This document shows, piece by piece, positions 57,580 through 64,000 of a stretch of 64,000 nucleotides of DNA. Below the pieces are notes generated by a model. The model was not told the DNA's origin. It did no database searches and saw only the letters and a program-made list of their open reading frames with translations. A program made the translations under genes and the position numbers. The stretch is from Carbonactinospora thermoautotrophica (GTDB taxonomy: Bacteria > Actinomycetota > Actinomycetes > Streptomycetales > Carbonactinosporaceae), in contig NZ_JYIJ01000012.1 of assembly GCF_001543895.1 (NCBI RefSeq), forward strand, positions 124,001-188,000, given 5' to 3'. The first letter of the stretch is position 1. Every line of letters begins with the position of its first letter.

Positions 57580-58862
57580 GCGATCTTTCCGTCCAGGACG
57601 GTGGGACGGCCGCGCAGGAACGTGGCGACCACCCGGCCGGGCAACGTCATCCCCTGGTAGGGGGTGTTGCGGCTGCGGGAGGCGAACGCGGAAGGGTCGA
57701 CCGTCCAGCGGGCGCTCGGATCGTACAGGGTGAGGTTCGCGGGCGCGCCGGGGGCGAGCGGCTGGCCCTGCTCGGCGAGCCGGCCGATGCGCGCGGGCCG
57801 GTACGACATCCGGTCCGCGACCCCCGCCCAGTCGAGCAGGCCGGTCTCGACCATGGCCTCCTGCACGACCGACAGCGCGGTCTCCAGGCCGATCATGCCC
57901 ATGGCCGCCGCGGCCCACTCGCAGTCCTTGTCCTCGGCCGGGTGCGGCGCGTGGTCGGTCGCCACCGCGTCGATGGTGCCGTCGGCCAGGGCCGCGCGCA
58001 GCGCCTGCACGTCCTCCTGCGTGCGCAGCGGCGGGTTGACCTTGTACACCGGGTCGTAGGTGGCGACCAGCTGCTCGGTGAGCAGCAGGTGGTGCGGGGT
58101 GACCTCGGCGGTCACGTTGCAGCCGCGCGACTTGGCCCAGCGGATGATCTCCACCGAACCGGCCGTGGACACGTGGCAGACGTGCAGCCGCGACCCGACA
58201 TGGGCGGCGAGCAGCACGTCGCGGGCGATGATCGCCTCCTCGGCCACCGCCGGCCAGCCGCGCAGCCCGAGCACGCCGGACAGCTCACCCTCGTTCATCT
58301 GGGCGTCCTCGGTGAGCCGCGGCTCCTGGGCGTGCTGGGCGATGACGCCGTCGAACGCCTTCACGTACTCCAGCGCCCGGCGCATCAGGACCGCGTCGGA
58401 CACGCACTTGCCGTCGTCGGAGAACACCCGCACCCGGGCGGCCGAGTCGGCCATGGCGCCCAGCTCGGCCAGGCGCTCGCCGGCCAGGCCCACGGTCACC
58501 GCGCCGACCGGGTGCACGTCGCAGTGGCCGGCCTCGCGGCCCAGCCGCCAGACCTGCTCGACGACGCCGGCGGTGTCGGCGACCGGGTCGGTGTTGGCCA
58601 TGGCGTGCACGGCGGTGAAGCCGCCGAGCGCCGCCGCCTGGGTGCCGGTCTCCACGGTCTCGGCGTCCTCGCGGCCGGGCTCGCGCAGATGGGTGTGCAG
58701 GTCCACCAGGCCGGGCAGGGCGACCAGCCCGTCGGCGTCGAGCACCTGGGCGCCGGCTTCGCTGAGACCGCGCCCGATCTGGGCGATCCGGCCGTCGGCG
58801 AGCAGCAGGTCGGCCGCCTCGCCGCCGAGGATCCTCGCCCCTTTGATCAGCCAGGTCGTCAT
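57576..58862 (-). CDS. pyrC: Dihydroorotase (type I)
   Basis: The 428-aa amidohydrolase closes carbamoyl aspartate to dihydroorotate. The zinc ligands include H56 and H58 in [31 protein letters not shown] and the Asp in AVATDHAPH. The region FSDDGK marks type I enzymes. Its ATG overlaps the pyrB stop as TGATG. Confidence 0.96.
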   Translation of the reverse strand: MTTWLIKGARILGGEAADLLLADGRIAQIGRGLSEAGAQVLDADGLVALPGLVDLHTHLREPGREDAETVETGTQAAALGGFTAVHAMANTDPVADTAGVVEQVWRLGREAGHCDVHPVGAVTVGLAGERLAELGAMADSAARVRVFSDDGKCVSDAVLMRRALEYVKAFDGVIAQHAQEPRLTEDAQMNEGELSGVLGLRGWPAVAEEAIIARDVLLAAHVGSRLHVCHVSTAGSVEIIRWAKSRGCNVTAEVTPHHLLLTEQLVATYDPVYKVNPPLRTQEDVQALRAALADGTIDAVATDHAPHPAEDKDCEWAAAAMGMIGLETALSVVQEAMVETGLLDWAGVADRMSYRPARIGRLAEQGQPLAPGAPANLTLYDPSARWTVDPSAFASRSRNTPYQGMTLPGRVVATFLRGRPTVLDGKIA

Positions 58863-59832
58863 CAGGAAGCCGCGCCCCTCTCGTTGTCCAGGTCCACGCT
58901 CGCGCCGATGGCCGGTTCCGAACCGCCGAGCAGCAGGTAGAGCACGGCCATCCGGACCAGCACCCCGTTGGTCACCTGCTCGACGATCACCGAGCGCGGG
59001 GAGTCGGCAACCTCGGCGGCGATCTCCATGCCGCGGTTCATCGGGCCGGGGTGCATGACGAGCGCGTGCTCCGGCAGCAGGGCCATGCGCCGGCCGTCCA
59101 GCCCGTACCGGCGGCTGTACTCGCGCGCGCTCGGGAAGTACGCCGCGTTCATCCGCTCCCGCTGGACGCGCAGCATCATGACGACGTCCGACTTCGGGAG
59201 CACCGAGTCGAGGTCGTACGCGACCGCGCAGGGCCACGACTCGACGCCGACCGGGAGCAGGGTGGGCGGGCCGACCAGCGTGACCTCGGCGCCGAGGGTG
59301 GCGAGCAGCAGCACGTTGGACCGGGCCACCCGGCTGTGCAGCACGTCGCCGACGATCGCGACGCGCCGGCCCTCGAGGGAGTCGAGGTGGCGGCGCATGG
59401 TGAATGCGTCGAGCAGCGCCTGGGTGGGGTGCTCGTGCATGCCGTCGCCAGCGTTGACCACGCTGCCGCGGATCCAGCCGGCGTGGGCCAGCCGGTGCGG
59501 GGCGCCGCTCGCGTAGTGCCGCACCACGACCGCGTCCGCGCCCATGGCCTCCAGGGTGAGCGCGGTGTCCTTGAGGCTCTCGCCCTTGGACACGCTCGAC
59601 CCCCTGGCCGAGAAGTTGATCACGTCGGCGGACAGGCGCTTGGCGGCGGCTTCGAAGGAGATCCGGGTCCGGGTGGAGTCCTCGAAGAAAAGGTTGACCA
59701 CGGTGCGGCCGCGCAGCGTCGGCAGCTTCTTGATCGGCCGGTCGGCCAGGCGCGCCAACTCCTCGGCGGTGTCGAGGACGAGCAAGGCGTCGTCGCGGGT
59801 CAGGTCGGCGGCGGAGAGGAGATGGCGCTTCA

Positions 59833-59833
<1 letters not shown>
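58862..59833 (-). CDS. pyrB: Aspartate carbamoyltransferase catalytic chain
   Basis: The 323-aa enzyme joins carbamoyl phosphate and aspartate. It has the carbamoyl phosphate site [13 protein letters not shown] (STRTR at 53-57) and HPTQALLD. No pyrI regulatory gene is present. The start overlaps the pyrR stop as TGATG. Confidence 0.97.
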
Positions 59834-60510
<677 letters not shown>

Positions 60511-60711
60511 ACGTCAGGGTCGGCTCTACGTTACCAGCGGTTTCCCCTGGGCAGTCAGGGAGCCGGGCGAGGATCTTGAGCGTGACTACGCTCCGAAAAG
60601 ATAATAATCACAAGAATCGGCATGCCACAGAAAATTTATTGCGAAGAACATACTGATCGAACGAAAATCACTGGCGGATCGCGGTATCTCTGGCACAGCT
60701 TGACGCCATCT

Positions 60712-60741
60712 GTTACGCTGCGTAGCGTTACGAAGAGTAAC
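60712..60741 (+). promoter_or_regulatory. Two abutting BldD-box-like sites upstream of bldD
   Basis: GTTACGCTGCGTAGC (60712-60726) and GTTACGAAGAGTAAC (60727-60741) each match the BldD consensus NTNACNC(A/T)GNGTNAN at all but one defined position. BldD of Streptomyces represses its own promoter through such boxes. Here they lie 136-165 bp before the bldD start, in a stretch visibly poorer in GC than the surroundings. Confidence 0.65.
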
Positions 60742-60876
60742 CACCGAGCGAAGTGTCGAGCCCGCAGCGCGTAGGGCGTCAGCAGCCCTAAGCCTCTGCG
60801 CACTCCCTGGGAAGGGCGGGGAGACCGACGCACGGGGGCCAATCGCCGTCACGGTACGCACTGTCTTGGGGAGCCT

Positions 60877-61377
60877 ATGGCAGCCAGTGAATACGCGAAA
60901 GCTCTGGGCGCTCGCCTGCGGGCGATCCGTACCCAGCAAGGCCTGTCTCTGCACGGTGTCGAGGAGAAGTCCAACGGCAAGTGGAAGGCCGTCGTCGTCG
61001 GCTCGTACGAGCGGGGTGACCGTGCCGTCACGGTGCAGCGCCTCGCCGAGCTCGCCGATTTCTACGGCGTCCCGGTCCACGAGCTGCTCCCCGGCGGCAC
61101 CCCCAACGGCGCGGCCGAGCCGCCGCCCCGGCTGGTGATCAACCTGGAGAAGCTGCAGCAGGTCCCGACCGACAAGGCCGGCCCGCTCCTGCGCTACACC
61201 CAGACGATCCAAAGCCAGCGCGGCGACTACAACGGTAAGGTGCTCTCGATCCGCCAGGACGACCTGCGCACGCTCGCGGTCATCTACGACCAGTCGCCCA
61301 GCGTCCTGACCGAGCAGCTGATCAGCTGGGGCGTGCTGAACCCGGAGGCACGCGCCGCGGTGCAAAAGCAGCAGTAG
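60877..61377 (+). CDS. bldD: Developmental master regulator BldD
   Basis: The 166-aa protein has an N-terminal XRE helix-turn-helix (GARLRAIRTQQGLSLHGVEE then VVVGSYERGDRAVTV, about 11-75). The C-terminal domain carries the bipartite c-di-GMP motif RGD-x8-RQDD at residues 115-129. In Streptomyces, tetrameric c-di-GMP dimerises BldD, which then represses sporulation genes. All ligand residues are present, so this copy should respond to c-di-GMP. It is convergent with nusB. Confidence 0.97.
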   Translation: MAASEYAKALGARLRAIRTQQGLSLHGVEEKSNGKWKAVVVGSYERGDRAVTVQRLAELADFYGVPVHELLPGGTPNGAAEPPPRLVINLEKLQQVPTDKAGPLLRYTQTIQSQRGDYNGKVLSIRQDDLRTLAVIYDQSPSVLTEQLISWGVLNPEARAAVQKQQ

Positions 61378-61383
61378 GCACAC

Positions 61384-61416
61384 GAAGCCCCGCCGCTCAG
61401 GAAGCGGCGGGGCTTC
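61384..61416. terminator. Bidirectional terminator between bldD and nusB
   Basis: A 14-bp perfect stem, GAAGCCCCGCCGCT paired with AGCGGCGGGGCTTC around a 5-nt loop, fills the 41-bp gap between the convergent bldD and nusB stop codons. The stem ends supply short A/T flanks on both strands. Confidence 0.9.
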
Positions 61417-61418
61417 CG

Positions 61419-61829
61419 TCAGCGTGACAGCGTCGGCTTCAGCTCCATCAGCCGCGCCAGCAGGCCGTTGACGAAGCTCGGCGACTCCGCGGTCGACAGC
61501 TCGCGGGCGAGCGCCACGGCCTCGCTGATCGCCACCGCGTCCGGGACGTCGTCCTCCCACAGCAGCTCGTACGTCCCGATCCGCAGGATGTTGCGGTCCA
61601 CGGCCGGCATGCGGTCCAGCGCCCAGCCGACCGAGTACGTCGACAACAGCTCGTCGATGCGCTCCCGGTGGGCGTGCACGCCCTCGACCAGGCGGATGGT
61701 GTACTCGTTCAGCGGGTGCTCGGCTCGCTGCTGCCGCGCGGCCAGCGCGTCCAGCGGATTCATCCCCCGCAGGTCCGCCTCGAACAGGACCTCGAGGGCA
61801 CGCCGACGTGCTCTGCTTCGCGCGGGCAT
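61419..61829 (-). CDS. nusB: Transcription antitermination factor NusB
   Basis: The 136-aa all-helical protein has ARRRALEVLFEADLRG, the RMPAVDRNILRIGTYELLW core and ISEAVALARELSTAESPSFV, then NGLL. It acts in rRNA antitermination. The ATG at 61829 overlaps the efp stop as TGATG. A GTG one codon earlier is possible. Confidence 0.95.
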   Translation of the reverse strand: MPARSRARRRALEVLFEADLRGMNPLDALAARQQRAEHPLNEYTIRLVEGVHAHRERIDELLSTYSVGWALDRMPAVDRNILRIGTYELLWEDDVPDAVAISEAVALARELSTAESPSFVNGLLARLMELKPTLSR

Positions 61830-62392
61830 CACTTGTTCACGCGGCCCAGGTACTCCCCGGTCCGAGTGTCGACCTTGATCTTGTCGCCGGTCGAGATGAA
61901 CAGCGGCACCTGGATCTCAGCGCCGGTCTCCAACGTCGCCGGCTTGGTGCCGCCGGTGGCCCGGTCACCCTGGACGCCCGGCTCGGTGTACTGGACGGTC
62001 AGCTCGACCGCGGCCGGAAGCTCGACGTACAGCGGGGTGCCCTCGTGCAGGGCGACGACCGCTTCCTGGTTCTCCAGCAGGTACTTGGCGGCGTCGCCGA
62101 CGGTCTCGGCCGGCACGTGGATCTGGTCGTAGGTGGTGTTGTCCATGAAGACGTAGTCAGTACCTTCCTTGTACAGGTACTGCATCTCCCGCTTGTCGAC
62201 CGTTGCCACGTCAACCTTGACCCCGGCGTTGAAGGTCTTGTCGACCACCTTGCCGGACAGGACGTTCTTCAGCTTCGTGCGGACGAACGCGCCGCCCTTA
62301 CCGGGCTTGACGTGCTGGAACTCGACGACGTTCCACAGCTCGCCGTCGAGGTTGAGCGTCATGCCGTTCTTCAGGTCGTTCGTGGTGGCCAC
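61829..62392 (-). CDS. efp: Elongation factor P
   Basis: The 187-aa protein relieves ribosome stalling at proline runs. The domain I loop is [11 protein letters not shown] with the tip lysine K32. Domain III holds the family signature [18 protein letters not shown]. The order efp-nusB facing bldD is standard in actinomycetes. Confidence 0.97.
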   Translation of the reverse strand: MATTNDLKNGMTLNLDGELWNVVEFQHVKPGKGGAFVRTKLKNVLSGKVVDKTFNAGVKVDVATVDKREMQYLYKEGTDYVFMDNTTYDQIHVPAETVGDAAKYLLENQEAVVALHEGTPLYVELPAAVELTVQYTEPGVQGDRATGGTKPATLETGAEIQVPLFISTGDKIKVDTRTGEYLGRVNK

Positions 62393-62438
62393 GGTGACAC
62401 TTTCTCCTGGGTATGGGATCCTCGCACAGCATGCGGCC

Positions 62439-63527
62439 CTAGAGGACCAGCAACTCCTTGGTGGTGATGGTCAGCAGCTCGGGTCCGCCTTCCGCGGCGT
62501 CACGGACCACGAGCGTGTCCTCGATCCGGACCCCGCCGCGGCCGGGCAGGTACACCCCGGGTTCGACGGTGACCGGCATGCCGGCGGCCAGTTTACCGTT
62601 GCTCGTCTGCCGCAGATACGGGTCCTCGTGGATCTCCAACCCCACGCCGTGGCCGAGCCCGTGCGGGAAGTACTCCCCGTACCCGGCCTCCTCGATCACC
62701 CGCCGGGCAGCCCGGTCGACCTCGGCGAGGTCGGCCCCGGGCCGCAGCGCCTCGCGGCCGGCCTTCTGCGCGGCGAACACCAGCTCGTGCAGCTCGATCT
62801 GCCAGTCGGCCGGCTCCCCGCCCACGACGAAGGTGCGGGTCATGTCGGCGTGGTACCCCTGGTACAGGGCACCGAAGTCGATCTTGAGGAAGTCACCCTC
62901 CTCCACGCGCCGGTCGGTGGGCCGGTGGTGGGGGACGGCGGAGTTCGGCCCGCTGGCGACGATCGTCTCGAAGGCCACCCCGTCCGCGCCGTGGTCCAGC
63001 ATGCGGCGCTCCAGTTCCTGCGCGATGTGCCGCTCGGTGCGGCCGAACAGGATCGAGTCCAGCAGCTCGGCGAGCGCCTGGTCGCTGATCGCGCACGCCT
63101 CCCGGATGAGCGCGATCTCATGCTCGTCCTTGATCTGGCGGAGCCGCTCGACCGCGCGGCCCAGCGGCACCAGCTCCACGCCCTCGGCCACGTCGGTCAG
63201 CGCACCGTGCAACTCGACCGTGACGTCGTGCTCCTCGAACGCGACCCGGCCGTACCCGTCCTTGGCCGCGCGCTTGGCCAGGGCGGCCGCACCGGCCCGT
63301 TCCACGACCAGCTCCGCGTCCGGCGCCTCCTTGCCGGCCTGGATGGTGTAGCGGCCGTCGGTGGCGAGCAGCACCCGTTCCGGGGTGACGAGCAGGGCCC
63401 CGTTCGAGCCGGTGAACCCCGAAAGGTAGCGGACGTTGACCGAACGGGTGATCAGCGCGGCCGGGACGTCCTTCTCGGCCAGCAGTTGACGGAGCCGGTC
63501 ACGGCGGGCGGCGTGAATGTCGGGCAT
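62439..63527 (-). CDS. pepP: Xaa-Pro aminopeptidase (M24B)
   Basis: The 362-aa pita-bread metallopeptidase has a creatinase-like N-terminal domain and all five metal ligands: Asp in [11 protein letters not shown], Asp in HADMTRTF, His in [12 protein letters not shown], Glu in [11 protein letters not shown] and Glu in [10 protein letters not shown]. It probably cleaves N-terminal residues before proline. It lies 46 bp upstream of efp in the same direction. PepP or PepQ cannot be told apart with certainty. Confidence 0.9.
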   Translation of the reverse strand: MPDIHAARRDRLRQLLAEKDVPAALITRSVNVRYLSGFTGSNGALLVTPERVLLATDGRYTIQAGKEAPDAELVVERAGAAALAKRAAKDGYGRVAFEEHDVTVELHGALTDVAEGVELVPLGRAVERLRQIKDEHEIALIREACAISDQALAELLDSILFGRTERHIAQELERRMLDHGADGVAFETIVASGPNSAVPHHRPTDRRVEEGDFLKIDFGALYQGYHADMTRTFVVGGEPADWQIELHELVFAAQKAGREALRPGADLAEVDRAARRVIEEAGYGEYFPHGLGHGVGLEIHEDPYLRQTSNGKLAAGMPVTVEPGVYLPGRGGVRIEDTLVVRDAAEGGPELLTITTKELLVL

Positions 63528-63608
63528 GGCGGCAGGTTATTCCAGATCGGTCAGGCTCGGACGGTGACGCGACGGGAGACACACATCTCGGGTACTACCC
63601 GCTTTGAC

Positions 63609-64000
63609 TCAGACGTCCCGCTCGTAGTGGAAGATGTGCCCGTGAACCTCGTCGATCCGGGTGCGCCCGGTACGCCGGAAGCCGCACCGTTCGTACAGCA
63701 GTTGGGCGCGCAGGTTGTCCGCCTGGGTCCACAGCTGAAGCCGATGCGCGCCCCGTGACCTGGCCTCCTCGACGACCCGGTCCAGCAACGCCTCGCCCAC
63801 CCCCTCGCCCCAGTGCTGGGGCTCGACCGCGAGCGTGGTCAGGTGAAAGAGACCGGGGATCACCTCCCCGGCGCCGTCGCGCTCCCGCGCGCGGATCGCG
63901 AGGGCGGCGCCCACCGGCTGGTCGCCGAGGTAGGCGAGCAACAGCCAGGAGCCCTCGGCCTTCAGGCGGGCCTCCATGGCCTCCAGCGTCGCGGTCTCCG
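63609..64000 (-). CDS. GNAT-family N-acetyltransferase (partial, runs off the window)
   Basis: The frame stays open to base 64000, so the N-terminus is missing; an internal ATG lies at 63977. The acetyl-CoA site is LAVEPQHWGEGVGEALLDRV, followed by LQLWTQADNLRAQLLYERCG and F. The substrate is unknown. Confidence 0.8.
   Translation of the reverse strand, partial: ETATLEAMEARLKAEGSWLLLAYLGDQPVGAALAIRARERDGAGEVIPGLFHLTTLAVEPQHWGEGVGEALLDRVVEEARSRGAHRLQLWTQADNLRAQLLYERCGFRRTGRTRIDEVHGHIFHYERDV

Overview
The window is uniformly very GC-rich. It carries actinomycete marker genes (bldD, mihF, an actinobacterial PriA, an FxLD lanthipeptide system) and runs of core genes joined by ATGA/GTGA/TGATG overlaps. 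It is chromosomal DNA from a filamentous, development-competent actinobacterium. I would guess Streptosporangiales or a relative, but the sequence alone does not fix the genus.

Left third (1-15.5 kb) is accessory and partly decayed. An FxLD-type class I lanthipeptide cluster runs leftward: DUF5999 protein, 50-aa precursor, attenuator-like hairpin, lanB, lanC and a SAM methyltransferase that leaves the window. lanB is split by an ISL3-family element. Removing the element and one copy of its 5-bp target repeat restores a 1021-codon frame exactly. To the right lie a frameshifted XRE/TPR regulator, an APH-fold phosphotransferase, a frameshifted second DUF5999 copy, a P-loop fragment, a DUF2797 protein, a tiny Cys-rich ORF and a free methyltransferase. 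About 950 bp of gene debris follows, then a FlaR-like nucleotide kinase gene broken by a second IS (IS5-like, 3-bp target repeat), which is again exactly reconstructable.

Middle left (15.5-31.1 kb) begins with a tryptophanyl-tRNA synthetase preceded by two stem-loops. Next is a catabolic island. A leftward set encodes an NCS2 permease, the three subunits of a molybdenum hydroxylase (form II CoxL/xanthine dehydrogenase type), CoxG and a nitrilase-fold amidohydrolase. A PucR regulator separates it from a rightward operon of DUF2877, FdrA and DUF1116, the three subunit families assigned to oxamate carbamoyltransferase in E. coli. A MocA-like cytidylyltransferase and a degenerate XdhC remnant lie beyond. 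The island probably serves purine or ureide breakdown.

Middle (31-43 kb): a riboflavin operon under an FMN riboswitch (ribD, ribE, ribM, ribBA, ribH) runs on into hisE, hisG and a PH-domain gene. Between ribE and ribM sit three tandem 77-bp repeats that encode three translationally coupled mini-ORFs. Around it are a nickel-binding-type protein, rpe, a diguanylate cyclase, azlCD and rsmB.

Right third (40.7-64 kb) is the conserved actinomycete core. Read in the direction of transcription it is pyrR-pyrB-pyrC-PH protein-carA-carB-pyrK-pyrD-pyrF, then mihF-gmk-rpoZ-coaBC-metK-priA-def-fmt-rsmB. A PyrR-binding type leader precedes pyrR. bldD, with two abutting BldD-box-like sites in its promoter region, faces nusB-efp-pepP across a strong bidirectional terminator. 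The window ends in a GNAT acetyltransferase. The diguanylate cyclase (c-di-GMP synthesis) and BldD (c-di-GMP receptor) give it both ends of one developmental signalling pathway.
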